DNA of 58,822 nucleotides from an uncultured Bacilli bacterium (GCA_944358375.1 CALVQT010000006.1:1-58822), one strand, 5' to 3'; positions 44,719-54,798 are shown, numbered from the stretch's first letter. Program-made: numbers and translations. The notes: generated from the sequence alone by a model not told the origin.

Positions 44719-46590
44719 ATGATTGAATTGAAGTATTATGATGTAATAGTAGTAGGAGCTGGACATGCGGGATGTGAGGCCAGTTTAATTTGCGCAAGAT
44801 ATGGCAAAAATACATTTGTTATTACTGGAAATATAAAAAATGTAGGTGATATGCCATGTAATCCATCGATAGGTGGTTCAGCTAAGGGAATAGTAGTTAG
44901 AGAAATTGATGCTCTCGGTGGAGAAATGGGTTCAAATGCAGATAAAACTCAAATACAAATTAAAATGTTAAATGTTAAAAAGGGACCTGGCGTTAGATCT
45001 TTAAGAGCACAATGTTATAAAGATATATATTCTAAAGAAATGTTAAATACTTTAAAAAATACAAAAAATTTAGATTTAAAAGAGGGATTCGTTAAAGAAA
45101 TAATTGTTGAAAATGGTATTGTAAAAGGAATTATTACTGAAAATGGTGAGAAGATATATTCATCTGTTGTTATATTAACAACAGGAACTTATCTTAATTC
45201 TGATATTTTATGTGGACATGAAAGTTATAAAGGTGGTCCTCATGGTGAAAAAAACTCTATGTTTTTAAGTAGTTCTTTAAAAAAATATGGAATTAATATA
45301 ATAAGGCTAAAAACAGGAACTCCTCCTAGAATATTAAAAAATTCTATAGATTTTAATGAAGTACAAGTAGAAAATGGTGACGATGAACCATTAACTTTTT
45401 CTAACTTCTATGATGCAAGTTATGATCTTAGTAATCAAAAACCATGTTATTTAACTTATACAAATAAAGAAACGCATAAAATAATTTTAGATAATTTAGA
45501 TAAATGCGCTTTATATAGTGGATTAATTAAAGGTGTTGGACCAAGATATTGTCCTTCTATTGAAGATAAAGTAGTAAAGTTTAGTGATAAAGATAGACAT
45601 CAAATATTTTTAGAACCTGAAAGAAGTGATGATGTTGAATTTTATGTTGGTGGATTTTCGACTACAATGCCTCATGATATTCAGGAAAAATTACTACATA
45701 CAATAAAAGGTTTAAAAAATTGTAAAATTACTAAATATGGATATGCAATCGAGTATGATGCAATTGATCCAATTCAATTAAAAATGAATTTAGAAAGTAA
45801 AATAATTTGTAATTTATTTACTGCAGGCCAGATAAATGGAACAAGTGGATATGAAGAAGCAGCTGCTCAAGGTTTAATAGCAGGTATAAATGCTGTTTTA
45901 AAAATTGATGAAAAAGAACCATTTATTTTAAAAAGAAATGAAGCATATATTGGTGTATTAATAGATGATTTAATTAATAAAGGAATAACAGAACCTTATA
46001 GATTATTAACATCAAGAGCTGAATTTAGATTATTATTAAGACATGATAATGCGATGGTAAGATTAACCAAGAGAGCAATTGATTTAAATTTAATTAGTAA
46101 TGAAAAAAAAGAAATTTATTACAAAAAGTTGGATAAAATAAAAAATTTAGAAGATTTTTTAAATAAAAATTATCTAGAATATAATAAAGAAAATAATGAA
46201 TTCTTAACAGCAAATAATTCTTCAAATATTAGTGGAAGAATAAAATTAATAGAAATAATTAAAAGGCCAGAAATATCATTAAAAAATCTTTTAAAATATT
46301 TAAATTGCGATTATGAAAGAGAAATTTGTGATATAGTTGAAACTAATATTAAATATGAAGGATATATTAAAAAAACGCAAATTGAAGTTAATAAAATGTT
46401 AAAATTAGAAGAAAAACAAATTCCAAATGATATTGATTATGATAAAGTAAGAAATATAGCTACTGAAGCAAAACAAAAATTTACAAAAATAAGACCAAGA
46501 ACAATAGGACAAGCTTCTAGAATAAGTGGTGTTAACCCATCAGATATTACTATGTTACTTGTATATTTAAAAAAGGAATATAATAAATGA
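44719..46590 (+). CDS. mnmG: tRNA uridine-5-carboxymethylaminomethyl modification enzyme MnmG (GidA)
   Basis: FAD enzyme of 623 residues. The dinucleotide site is VVVGAGHAGCEA, followed by the signatures GDMPCNPSIGGSAKG, GPGVRSLRAQ and GTYLNSDILCG, and late TSRAEFRLLLRHDNA and the C-terminal helical GIDA domain (RIGQASRISGVNPSDI). It is translationally coupled to mnmE and overlaps rsmG by 4 bp, in the canonical mnmE-mnmG-rsmG order. Confidence 0.98.
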   Translation: MIELKYYDVIVVGAGHAGCEASLICARYGKNTFVITGNIKNVGDMPCNPSIGGSAKGIVVREIDALGGEMGSNADKTQIQIKMLNVKKGPGVRSLRAQCYKDIYSKEMLNTLKNTKNLDLKEGFVKEIIVENGIVKGIITENGEKIYSSVVILTTGTYLNSDILCGHESYKGGPHGEKNSMFLSSSLKKYGINIIRLKTGTPPRILKNSIDFNEVQVENGDDEPLTFSNFYDASYDLSNQKPCYLTYTNKETHKIILDNLDKCALYSGLIKGVGPRYCPSIEDKVVKFSDKDRHQIFLEPERSDDVEFYVGGFSTTMPHDIQEKLLHTIKGLKNCKITKYGYAIEYDAIDPIQLKMNLESKIICNLFTAGQINGTSGYEEAAAQGLIAGINAVLKIDEKEPFILKRNEAYIGVLIDDLINKGITEPYRLLTSRAEFRLLLRHDNAMVRLTKRAIDLNLISNEKKEIYYKKLDKIKNLEDFLNKNYLEYNKENNEFLTANNSSNISGRIKLIEIIKRPEISLKNLLKYLNCDYEREICDIVETNIKYEGYIKKTQIEVNKMLKLEEKQIPNDIDYDKVRNIATEAKQKFTKIRPRTIGQASRISGVNPSDITMLLVYLKKEYNK

Positions 46591-47291
46591 AAATAGACGA
46601 GTTTATAAATGAATGTAAAAAATTAGATATTAATGTAGAAGAAATATATATTAAAAAGTTAGAAATATATAAAAAATTGTTACAAGAATGGAATTATAAA
46701 ATCAATTTAACAACAATTATTCAAGATGATGATATATATTTAAAACATTTTTATGATTCATTATGTATATCAAAAGCAGTCAAATTAGAAAACCAAGAAT
46801 TATGCGATTTTGGTACTGGAGCAGGTTTTCCTGGATTAGTATTAGCAATAATTTTTAATAATTTAAAAGTTACTCTTATTGAATCAAATAATAAAAAAAT
46901 AACATTTTTATATGAAGTAGTAAAATTATTAAATTTAAGTAATGTTAATATAATAAACTCAAGAGTAGAGGAATTTGGCAAAAAAAATAGAGAATTATTT
47001 GATATAGTAACATGTAGAGCTGTTTCAAATTTAAATATAATATTAGAATTATCAAGTTCTTTAGTTAAAGTCGGTGGTTTATTTATACCATTAAAATCTA
47101 ATATAAAAGAAGAATTATATGATAGTTTAAGTAATATTTCTAAATTATCTTATAAATTAGTTGACACAATAAAATATAAATTACCAAAAGAAATGTCTGA
47201 TAGAACTTTAATTATATTTAAAAAAATAAAAAAAACTGATAATAAATACCCACGAAACTACAATGTTATAGTTAATAATTATAAAAAATAA
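46587..47291 (+). CDS. rsmG: 16S rRNA (guanine-N7)-methyltransferase RsmG (GidB)
   Basis: RsmG methylates G527 of 16S rRNA. The 234-residue protein has the N-terminal KINLTTI..DDIYLKHFYDSLC block, SAM motif CDFGTGAGFPGLVLAI and VTCRAVSNLNIILEL. It overlaps mnmG and is followed after 111 bp by noc, as in Bacillus. No streptomycin-resistance-type loss is visible. Confidence 0.96.
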   Translation: MKIDEFINECKKLDINVEEIYIKKLEIYKKLLQEWNYKINLTTIIQDDDIYLKHFYDSLCISKAVKLENQELCDFGTGAGFPGLVLAIIFNNLKVTLIESNNKKITFLYEVVKLLNLSNVNIINSRVEEFGKKNRELFDIVTCRAVSNLNIILELSSSLVKVGGLFIPLKSNIKEELYDSLSNISKLSYKLVDTIKYKLPKEMSDRTLIIFKKIKKTDNKYPRNYNVIVNNYKK

Positions 47292-47402
47292 TTTATAATG
47301 AATAGTGTAAATATAAAAAATTTTGTATAATATAAATTTAAATCTTGATAAATTATTTTAAATGAATTAAACTTATTATAGGATGAGAGAAAAGGGATTA
47401 AT

Positions 47403-48539
47403 ATGGAAGAAAAAAAGGATAAAATTTTTAATATACCACTGGATGATATAATACCTAATAGATTTCAACCAAGATTAGCATTTGACGATAAAGAATTAGA
47501 AAATTTATCTAATTCTATTAGTAAATATGGTGTAATTCAACCTATAGTTCTTAGAAATATAGGAGATAAGTATGAAATAATTGCTGGAGAAAGAAGATAT
47601 AAAGCTTCTTGTCTAGCAGGTTTAAAAACAATCCCAGCTATTATTAATAATACTGATGACAATACTAGTGCTGAAATAGCTCTTTTAGAAAATCTACAAA
47701 GAAAGAATTTGACACCAATTGAAGAAGCACAATCATATAAAAAATTAATTGATAGAAATTTTACACAAGAAGAAATAGCTTCTAAATTAGGTATTAGTCA
47801 GTCTTCAGTAGCTAATAAATTAAGATTATTAAATTTATCAAAAAAAGTTCAAAACGCTTTATTATATAGTAAAATATCTGAAAGACATGCAAGAAGTTTA
47901 TTAACTATAAATGATGAAAATTTACAAAACGATATATTAGATAGAATCATTAACGAAAGATTAACAGTAAAGCAAACAGAAGAGGTTATTGATAATATAT
48001 TAACAAAAAAAACAAAAGGGATAGATGTTCCAAAAGAAATTGAAAAATTTGTAAATGGTGAAAGTATCGATATTAAAAAAGAATCAAGTGATGATATAGA
48101 GAATCAATTTAGAATTAAAAAACTAGATGAAATTTTAGAAAAAAAATTAAATGAAGAAACTGCGAAAAATTTATATGATTATAAAATACCAGAAGTTGTA
48201 AATATAGATGATAAATTAGATAATGGATTTAAAATAAATGAATATCAAGGGAAAAAAGAAGATATAAATCCATTTCAAATGAATAATAATATGAGTAATA
48301 TATATAATAGACTTTATCAAAATTTTGAACAAAAAGAAATGATTACACAAGAGCATATACACAATACTAATGTTAATGATGATAGTACAACAACAGTTAA
48401 ACAAGAAATAAATATTCCAAATATAATTAGTACAATTAGAAAATATATTGATGAATTAGAGGTAAATAACAAAAATATTAAAACTAATGAAAAAGATTTA
48501 CCTGATAAATATCAAATAATTATAGAAATAGAAAAATAA
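47403..48539 (+). CDS. noc: Noc-type ParB-family nucleoid occlusion / CTP-clamp protein
   Basis: The N-terminal ParB/CTPase domain (8-100) has VIQPIVLR, AGERRYKAS and LLENLQRKNLTPIEEA, and a helix-turn-helix follows (116-160). Specificity positions read Gln (GISQSS), Lys (ANKLRLL), Asn (LLNL) and Arg (ERHAR). Published Noc has Q-K-K-R and ParB has R-x-x-G, so three of four are Noc-type. It is next to rsmG, where Bacillus has noc. Differences: 378 residues against about 283, with a long acidic linker (210-340), and no N-terminal amphipathic membrane helix. No parA or parB follows. Confidence 0.88.
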   Translation: MEEKKDKIFNIPLDDIIPNRFQPRLAFDDKELENLSNSISKYGVIQPIVLRNIGDKYEIIAGERRYKASCLAGLKTIPAIINNTDDNTSAEIALLENLQRKNLTPIEEAQSYKKLIDRNFTQEEIASKLGISQSSVANKLRLLNLSKKVQNALLYSKISERHARSLLTINDENLQNDILDRIINERLTVKQTEEVIDNILTKKTKGIDVPKEIEKFVNGESIDIKKESSDDIENQFRIKKLDEILEKKLNEETAKNLYDYKIPEVVNIDDKLDNGFKINEYQGKKEDINPFQMNNNMSNIYNRLYQNFEQKEMITQEHIHNTNVNDDSTTTVKQEINIPNIISTIRKYIDELEVNNKNIKTNEKDLPDKYQIIIEIEK

Positions 48540-48561
48540 TATTAAATTTAATATTATTTTT
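48532..48561. terminator. Bidirectional terminator between noc and the PBP gene
   Basis: A 30-bp perfect palindrome (15-bp arms) rich in A then T, between two convergent genes and overlapping their stop codons. Confidence 0.88.
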
Positions 48562-50488
48562 TTGATATAGTTTCAAAAAACTCAATTGTTTCAAATCCAG
48601 GCTCACTACCATTTTCAAAATAACAAGGTATACCATTACTTTTAACTTTGCCGCTTAGAGGATCAATAGGGTTCATTGTTATTCCTTTAGGTAACTCATA
48701 CCAAGATTTTGTATTATTTTTTAAAGAAGTTATAGTTTTTGCCCAAATTTGTTTAGTAATTATAGAATCGTTTGGATTGACTTCACTATTATCATCATTA
48801 CCAGCCCATACCATCATTAAGTAATCATTATTATATCCTATAGTCCAATAGTCAGTTGAAGTACTTCCACTTTTAACAGCATATTTGCTATCTAATTTAT
48901 TTGAGATACTAAGCAAAGTAGGAGAAGTATAACTTACTAAATCATAATTGTAAGTTTGAGATAACATATTATTTAATATATAAACATATTTTTTATTTAA
49001 AATATATTCATTATTGTATTTATATTCATATAAAATATTACCATTTTTATCAGTTATTTTTTCAATTAAATGTGGATATTCATGTTTTCCTTCATTTGCA
49101 AGAGTAATATATGCATTACTGAAATCTATAATATTAATTTCAGATGTTCCAAGTGCTGATGATGCTACTTCTTTAATTTTAGTATTTACTTTAAGTCTTT
49201 TCATTGTATTACTAAGAGTATCTAGTCCTAAAAATAAGTGAGTTTTCATTGCATAAATATTGTCTGAATATGCAATAGCAGCCAACATAGTTATATTAGA
49301 GTTAGCATATTTATTATTAGCATTTTTAGGAGAATATGTTTCATTTCCTAAATTAAATGTAGTTCTTTCACTTAAAAAAGTGCTTGCTGATGTAAATCCA
49401 TTTTCTAAAGCCGCATAATATAATATAGGTTTAATGGTAGATCCAACTTGCCTTATTGATGATGTAGCTCTATTAAATTGAGATTTTGAATAATTTTTAC
49501 CACCAATTAGAGAAACAATTTTTCCTGTTTTTGGCTCAATAATAATAGATGCTACCTGAAGAGATGTATTTTTCATTTCATTATCTATATTATTTTCTAA
49601 TTTTTTTTGTGCGTCTTTATCAAAATTAGTATATATTTTAATTTCTTCATTATCAACTAATAAATTAGGTATAGTTTTAATATTTGCCATCTCTGATAAA
49701 ACAGCATCTTTATAATAAAATACACTGGATAATTCACTTTTAGTACTTTTAGCATAAAATACGAGTTCTTTATTATATATATTTTCAATATCCTTTTCTT
49801 TTATATATCCATTTCTATACATTGAATATAACACATCTTTTTGTCTATTTTTTGCATTTTTATAATTAGATATAGGATTATAATAACTTGGATTTTTCGG
49901 TATTCCAACTAATAAGGTAGCTTCTTCAATAGATAATTCATTTGGTTCTTTGTTAAAATAATAATTACTTGCTTGTTTTATTCCATAATTACCAGCTCCA
50001 AAATCAATCGTATTTAAATAACCTTCTAGTATTTCATCTTTATTATAATGTGTTTCTAACTCTATAGTTAAAAAAGCTTCTTCAATTTTTCTTTGCCATG
50101 TTTTGTCAAAAGTTAAATATAAATTTTTAATATATTGTTGTGAAATAGTTGATGCTCCTTGTCTTAATTCTCCACTTTTAATATTTACTAACATTGCTTT
50201 AATTATTCTTAAAAAATCAAATCCATTGTGACTGTAAAATTTTTTATCTTCCGTTGCTATAATTGCATTTTTTACATATGGACTTATGTTGTTTAGTTTT
50301 GTATAATCACTAGTTTCATTATTATCAAAAATATTTTCACCATATTTGTCGTATATAATAATACTGTCTGAATTATTTATATATAATTTAGGCGTGATAA
50401 AAGCATATACATATAATCCTAGATAAACTATAATACTAAAGAACATAAATAATGTTGTTAATTTTAATATAAATATAATTTTTTTCAT
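48554..50488 (-). CDS. Class A penicillin-binding protein (glycosyltransferase/transpeptidase)
   Basis: A bifunctional peptidoglycan synthase of 644 residues with one N-terminal membrane helix (about 6-28). The GT51 glycosyltransferase shows ATEDKKFYSHNGFD (catalytic Glu), QGASTISQQYIKNLYLT and RKIEEAFLTIELE. The transpeptidase has SIRQVGSTIKP (serine of S-x-x-K), YSDN and KSGST (the K-T/S-G box). It is the only head-on gene in the right arm. Its closest Bacillus equivalents are PBP1A/PBP4-like proteins, but I cannot assign a specific name. Confidence 0.92.
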   Translation of the reverse strand: MKKIIFILKLTTLFMFFSIIVYLGLYVYAFITPKLYINNSDSIIIYDKYGENIFDNNETSDYTKLNNISPYVKNAIIATEDKKFYSHNGFDFLRIIKAMLVNIKSGELRQGASTISQQYIKNLYLTFDKTWQRKIEEAFLTIELETHYNKDEILEGYLNTIDFGAGNYGIKQASNYYFNKEPNELSIEEATLLVGIPKNPSYYNPISNYKNAKNRQKDVLYSMYRNGYIKEKDIENIYNKELVFYAKSTKSELSSVFYYKDAVLSEMANIKTIPNLLVDNEEIKIYTNFDKDAQKKLENNIDNEMKNTSLQVASIIIEPKTGKIVSLIGGKNYSKSQFNRATSSIRQVGSTIKPILYYAALENGFTSASTFLSERTTFNLGNETYSPKNANNKYANSNITMLAAIAYSDNIYAMKTHLFLGLDTLSNTMKRLKVNTKIKEVASSALGTSEINIIDFSNAYITLANEGKHEYPHLIEKITDKNGNILYEYKYNNEYILNKKYVYILNNMLSQTYNYDLVSYTSPTLLSISNKLDSKYAVKSGSTSTDYWTIGYNNDYLMMVWAGNDDNSEVNPNDSIITKQIWAKTITSLKNNTKSWYELPKGITMNPIDPLSGKVKSNGIPCYFENGSEPGFETIEFFETISKK

Positions 50489-50596
50489 AAAATATCACTA
50501 TATTTATTATGTAAAATAAAAGTATAAAAAATACTTGATTTATTATAAAAAATAAGTATAATTTTAATGGAAAGAAATAGTCTAAGGAGGATAAAG

Positions 50597-51034
50597 ATGA
50601 AATTTAAGACAGTAACAAAGGAAGAATTAGAAACAATGCCTTTTGATGATATAGCATATATTATTTTAAAAGAAAAAGGTAAAAAAATGAAAATAAATGA
50701 TATATTTCAAATTATTTGTGATACTTTAAATTTAGGTTCATCAGCTTTTGAAAATCAAATAGGTGATTTTTTTGCATTAATTGCTACTGAAAAAAGATTT
50801 ATACAATTGGATAAAGGATATTGGGATTTAAGAGAAAATCATACTTCTGAAATTAATATCAAGGAACTTGAAGAAGATTTAGAGGATGATATTTTGCCAG
50901 AAGAACTTGAAAATGAAGAAGAAGATAATAATTATTATGATGATATTGATGAACTAGATGATGATAAAGAAGAAGATGATTTAAAAGATTTAGTAATTGT
51001 TGACGATGGGTATGAAGACGAATCTGAATTATAA
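50597..51034 (+). CDS. rpoE: DNA-directed RNA polymerase delta subunit (RpoE)
   Basis: Firmicute-specific RNA polymerase subunit. The HARE-HTH domain occupies 1-85 (FDDIAYIILKEKGKKMKINDIFQIICDTL; KRFIQLDKGYWDLRE), and the C-terminal 55 residues are a disordered acidic Asp/Glu tail. The ATG at 50597 (MKFKTVTKEEL) follows AAGGAGG. The open frame 10 codons upstream is leader. Delta speeds polymerase recycling and alters promoter choice. It supports a Bacilli assignment. Confidence 0.95.
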   Translation: MKFKTVTKEELETMPFDDIAYIILKEKGKKMKINDIFQIICDTLNLGSSAFENQIGDFFALIATEKRFIQLDKGYWDLRENHTSEINIKELEEDLEDDILPEELENEEEDNNYYDDIDELDDDKEEDDLKDLVIVDDGYEDESEL

Positions 51035-51069
51035 AGATTTTCTCTTATATTAATTCAAGAGGAGGAAAA

Positions 51070-52134
51070 ATGAAAGAAAGATTAGAAATAATACTAGAAA
51101 GATATAATCAACTTAATGAAGAATTATTAAAACCCGAAGTCTATGAAGATTATAAAAAAATGCAAGTAGTTTCAAAAGAAAAAAATTCAATTGAAAAAAT
51201 AGTTCAAGTATATAAAAAATATAATACTGTTTTAGAAGATATAGATGCTGCTAAAGAAATGTTAAAAGAAATTGAAATGAAGGATTTTGCTCAAGAAGAA
51301 TTAGATACATTGCATATTGAGAAAGAAAAATTAGAAGATAAATTAAAAAGGATGCTTTTACCAAAAGACGAAAATGATGAAAAAAATGTAATTGTTGAAA
51401 TAAGAGGAGCTGCAGGTGGAGATGAAGCAAATATATTTGCTGGAGACTTATTTAGAATGTATAGCAAATATGCAGAAAAGCAAAATTGGAAATTAGAAAT
51501 TACTAATGAAGTTCATAGTGAGAATGGTGGATATTCTCAAATTGAATTTACTTTGAGTGGTGAAGCAGTGTATTCTAAAATGAAATATGAAAGTGGGGCT
51601 CATAGAGTACAGAGAGTTCCTGAGACGGAGTCACAGGGAAGAATACATACTTCAACATCAACTGTCTTGGTTATGCCTGAAGTACATGAAGTTGAAATAG
51701 AAATAAAAGATAGTGATATTAGAATAGATATTACTAGAAGTAGTGGAGCTGGAGGACAATGTGTTAACACAACTGATTCAGCAGTAAGAATAACTCATAT
51801 ACCAACCAATATTGTAGTATATTGTCAAGTAGAAAGAAGTCAAATAAAAAATAAAGAAAGAGCTATGCAAATATTAAAATCTAGACTATATGATTTAAAA
51901 CAAAGAGAGCAAGATGAAAAGATTGGTAATGAAAGAAGAAGCAAGATTGGTAGTGGGGATAGATCAGAAAAAATAAGAACTTACAATTATCCTCAAAATA
52001 GATTAACAGATCATAGAATAAATTATACAGTTATGCATTTAGATAAAATTATGGATGGAGATTTAGAAGATTTAATTGAAGCTTTAATAGCAGAAGATGA
52101 AAGAAGAAAATTAGAGGAAAGTAATGTTAGATAA
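51070..52134 (+). CDS. prfA: Peptide chain release factor 1
   Basis: RF1 (354 residues) reads UAA and UAG. The peptidyl-hydrolysis motif SSGAGGQCVNTTDSAVRI has the GGQ tripeptide, and the domain 1 and 2 patterns and the INYTVMHLDKIMDGDLEDLIEAL tail are standard. TGA-reading RF2 is not in the window but TGA is used as a stop, so it must exist. It overlaps prmC, which methylates the GGQ glutamine. Confidence 0.98.
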   Translation: MKERLEIILERYNQLNEELLKPEVYEDYKKMQVVSKEKNSIEKIVQVYKKYNTVLEDIDAAKEMLKEIEMKDFAQEELDTLHIEKEKLEDKLKRMLLPKDENDEKNVIVEIRGAAGGDEANIFAGDLFRMYSKYAEKQNWKLEITNEVHSENGGYSQIEFTLSGEAVYSKMKYESGAHRVQRVPETESQGRIHTSTSTVLVMPEVHEVEIEIKDSDIRIDITRSSGAGGQCVNTTDSAVRITHIPTNIVVYCQVERSQIKNKERAMQILKSRLYDLKQREQDEKIGNERRSKIGSGDRSEKIRTYNYPQNRLTDHRINYTVMHLDKIMDGDLEDLIEALIAEDERRKLEESNVR

Positions 52135-52873
52135 AATTATGAATCTCGGATATTCTAAAACAGAATCATTGGAGTTAATTAAAGTAAGTAAAAATATAGA
52201 TCATGATTATAAAAAATTAAAAAAAGATTACCCTATACAATATTTAATAGGATATGTTAATTTTTATGGGTATAAGATAAGAGTTAATGAAAATGTTTTA
52301 ATACCTAGATATGAAACAGAATATTTAGTAGAAAAAACTATTAAGTATATTAAAGAATATTTTAATAATGAAAAGATAAATATTTTAGATATTGGATGTG
52401 GTAGTGGTGCAATAACAATAGCATTAAATAAAGAGTTAAATTGTGATGTTGATGGTGTTGATGTATCATCATCTTCACTAAAAGTGGCGAATATAAATAT
52501 TAAAGAAAATAAATCGACGTCGAAAGCATTTAAAAGTAATATTTACGAAAATATATATAATAAATATAATGTTATTATTAGCAATCCACCATATATTGCT
52601 AAAACAGAAAAAATAATGCCGAAAGTTTATAAATATGAACCACATATAGCTTTATTTGCACCAAACGATGGTTTATATTTTTATGAAAAAATAATTTGTG
52701 AAGCTGAAAAATATGTAAAAAACAAGTATTTAATAGCTTTGGAAATTGGCTGTAATCAAAGTGAGTTAATAAAAAAAATAGCAAATAAATATTTATCAAA
52801 TTTTATAATTACAACAGAAAAAGATTTATCAGGAAAAGATAGATATATATTTATATTTGGTAAAATTGAATAA
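52124..52873 (+). CDS. prmC: Release factor glutamine methyltransferase PrmC
   Basis: N5-glutamine methyltransferase for the GGQ motif of release factors, 249 residues. SAM motif ILDIGCGSGAITIAL and catalytic ISNPPYIAKTE are clear, with the N-terminal helical domain (PIQYLIGYVNFYGYKI) and VLIPRYETEYLVEK. It overlaps prfA by 11 bp. The next gene is spoIIR, as in Bacillus. Confidence 0.97.
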   Translation: MLDKIMNLGYSKTESLELIKVSKNIDHDYKKLKKDYPIQYLIGYVNFYGYKIRVNENVLIPRYETEYLVEKTIKYIKEYFNNEKINILDIGCGSGAITIALNKELNCDVDGVDVSSSSLKVANINIKENKSTSKAFKSNIYENIYNKYNVIISNPPYIAKTEKIMPKVYKYEPHIALFAPNDGLYFYEKIICEAEKYVKNKYLIALEIGCNQSELIKKIANKYLSNFIITTEKDLSGKDRYIFIFGKIE

Positions 52874-52885
52874 ATAATTAAAAAA

Positions 52886-52920
52886 ATAGCCAACATAAAT
52901 TGAAAGGTTGGTTATTTTTT
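52886..52920 (+). terminator. prmC terminator ending at the spoIIR start codon
   Basis: Nine-bp stem (52886-52894 with 52907-52915, one G-T pair) followed by TTTTTT that ends one base before the spoIIR ATG. The only Shine-Dalgarno candidate for spoIIR (AAAGG, 52903-52907) lies in the loop and stem. Confidence 0.7.
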
Positions 52921-53460
52921 ATGAAAAAAATAATAGTAATAATTTTATTATTAATAACATTAATTATTATATGGAGTGATGAAAACTATAATATAAATAA
53001 TAATGAAATAAGGTTTAGAGTAATTGCTAATTCAAATAATATTGAAGATATAATTATGAAAGAAAAAGTTGTAAAAGAATTATCAAATATAGTCTTTATT
53101 AACTCTGATAGAGAAAAAATTAAAAAAAATATATTAAATAATTTATCAACTATTGAAAGTAGAATAAATACTATATTTGAAAAGAATAATTATAATAAAA
53201 CATATAATGTCATGTATGGACTTAATGAATTTCCTCAAAAAGAATATAAAGGTAAAATATATAAAGAAGGCCTTTATGAATCACTTGTTATTGAAATTGG
53301 AGATGCTAAGGGAAATAATTATTGGTGTTTTCTTTATCCTTCTTTGTGTATGAGCGATTATGAAAATAATTATTCAAATGATGATTCACAATTAAGTAAA
53401 AATGGAAAAGTGAAAATTAAGTTTAAAATATTTGATATATTTAGAGATATATTTATGTAA
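52921..53460 (+). CDS. spoIIR: Stage II sporulation protein R
   Basis: SpoIIR is the forespore-made signal that triggers SpoIIGA processing of pro-sigma-E. The 179-residue protein has an N-terminal membrane or signal helix (3-17), then IRFRVIANSNNIEDI..KEKVVKEL and the family end GLYESLVIEIGDAKGNNYWCFLYPSLC. It follows prmC as in Bacillus. Start ATG 52921 is preceded directly by a terminator T-run; a TTG seven codons earlier is in frame but in the hairpin. Confidence 0.93.
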   Translation: MKKIIVIILLLITLIIIWSDENYNINNNEIRFRVIANSNNIEDIIMKEKVVKELSNIVFINSDREKIKKNILNNLSTIESRINTIFEKNNYNKTYNVMYGLNEFPQKEYKGKIYKEGLYESLVIEIGDAKGNNYWCFLYPSLCMSDYENNYSNDDSQLSKNGKVKIKFKIFDIFRDIFM

Positions 53461-53544
53461 AATAATAAAACTATTATTATAATTTCTTGCTAAATCTTAA
53501 TATTAATAGTATATTATAGTTAGAAAGGCTTAAATGGTGATTTT

Positions 53545-54798
53545 ATGTCGAAACTTGTAATAGAAGGCCAACACATTTTATCAGGAGAAATAAAGATTAG
53601 TGGTGCTAAGAATAGTGCCGTAGCTTTAATACCAGCAGCTATTTTATCTAAAGAGAAAAGTATTATTTATAATGTACCAAAAATTAGGGATATAGATTAT
53701 TTATTAGAAATACTGAAAGAATTAAATTGTGAAGTTGAACAAAATGACGATAAATTAATATTAGACTCTAGTAAATTAATAAATAAACCTATATCTGAAG
53801 AGTTAAGTTCGAAAATGAGAGCATCATATTATTTTATGGGAGCTATTTTAGCTAAATATAAGAAAGTCGAAATTTCTTTTCCAGGTGGATGTGATATTGG
53901 ATCAAGACCAATAGATATTCATATTAAAGGATTTGAAGAGCTAGGCGCAAAAGTAGAAATTAATGAAAATAGGTATAAAATTACAGCAGATGAATTAATT
54001 GGCAAAAGAATATATTTAGATTTTCCTAGTGTTGGTGCAACCATTAATATTATGTTAGCAGCTGTTGGTGCTACTGGAACAACTATTATAGAAAATGCGG
54101 CAATGGAGCCAGAAATTTCAAATGTAGCCTCTTTTTTAATTAATATGGGAGTTAAAATTAATGGCGCAGGTACTAAAAGAATTGAAATAGAGGGAAAAAC
54201 TAATTTAAATAATGGTGTAATAGAAGTGTTTCCAGATCGTATAGAATGTGGTACTTATGTTATTATTGGAGCATTATTGGGAAAAAATTTAAAATTAAAA
54301 GGTATAATTAAAGAACATATAGGGGCATTACTATTAAAACTAAATGATATGGGGATAAATTATACAATAGATGGTGATAGTTTAATTATTTCTAAATGTG
54401 ATAAGATAAAAGCAACTAATATAAAGACTTTAATATTTCCTGGATTTGCAACTGATTTACAACAACCAATAACAACACTTTTGACACAAGCAGAAGGAAA
54501 ATCAATTATTGAAGAGACAATTTATGATAATAGATTTAAAAATACACTTGATTTAAATAAAATGGGTGCAAATACTAAAATTATTAATAACCATAAACTT
54601 GAAATATATGGTCCGACAAATTTAGTTGGCAAAGAAGTAACTGCTACAGATTTGAGGGGAGGAGCGTCACTTTTAATTGCTGGATTGATTGCAAATGGAA
54701 CGACTATAATTAATAATTGTGAAGTTATTTTAAGAGGATATGGATTTTTGGAACAAAAATTAACTTCATTAGGTGCTAAAATAAAAATAACTGAGTAA
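53545..54798 (+). CDS. murA: UDP-N-acetylglucosamine 1-carboxyvinyltransferase (MurA/MurZ)
   Basis: First committed step of peptidoglycan synthesis. The 417-residue enolpyruvyl transferase has ISGAKNSAVALIPAAIL and the catalytic loop PGGCDIGSRPIDIH with Cys116, so it should be fosfomycin-sensitive. Position near prfA-prmC-spoIIR resembles Bacillus murAB (murZ), so it may be the second paralogue, which the sequence alone cannot decide. A short AAAGG site precedes the ATG. Confidence 0.96.
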   Translation: MSKLVIEGQHILSGEIKISGAKNSAVALIPAAILSKEKSIIYNVPKIRDIDYLLEILKELNCEVEQNDDKLILDSSKLINKPISEELSSKMRASYYFMGAILAKYKKVEISFPGGCDIGSRPIDIHIKGFEELGAKVEINENRYKITADELIGKRIYLDFPSVGATINIMLAAVGATGTTIIENAAMEPEISNVASFLINMGVKINGAGTKRIEIEGKTNLNNGVIEVFPDRIECGTYVIIGALLGKNLKLKGIIKEHIGALLLKLNDMGINYTIDGDSLIISKCDKIKATNIKTLIFPGFATDLQQPITTLLTQAEGKSIIEETIYDNRFKNTLDLNKMGANTKIINNHKLEIYGPTNLVGKEVTATDLRGGASLLIAGLIANGTTIINNCEVILRGYGFLEQKLTSLGAKIKITE

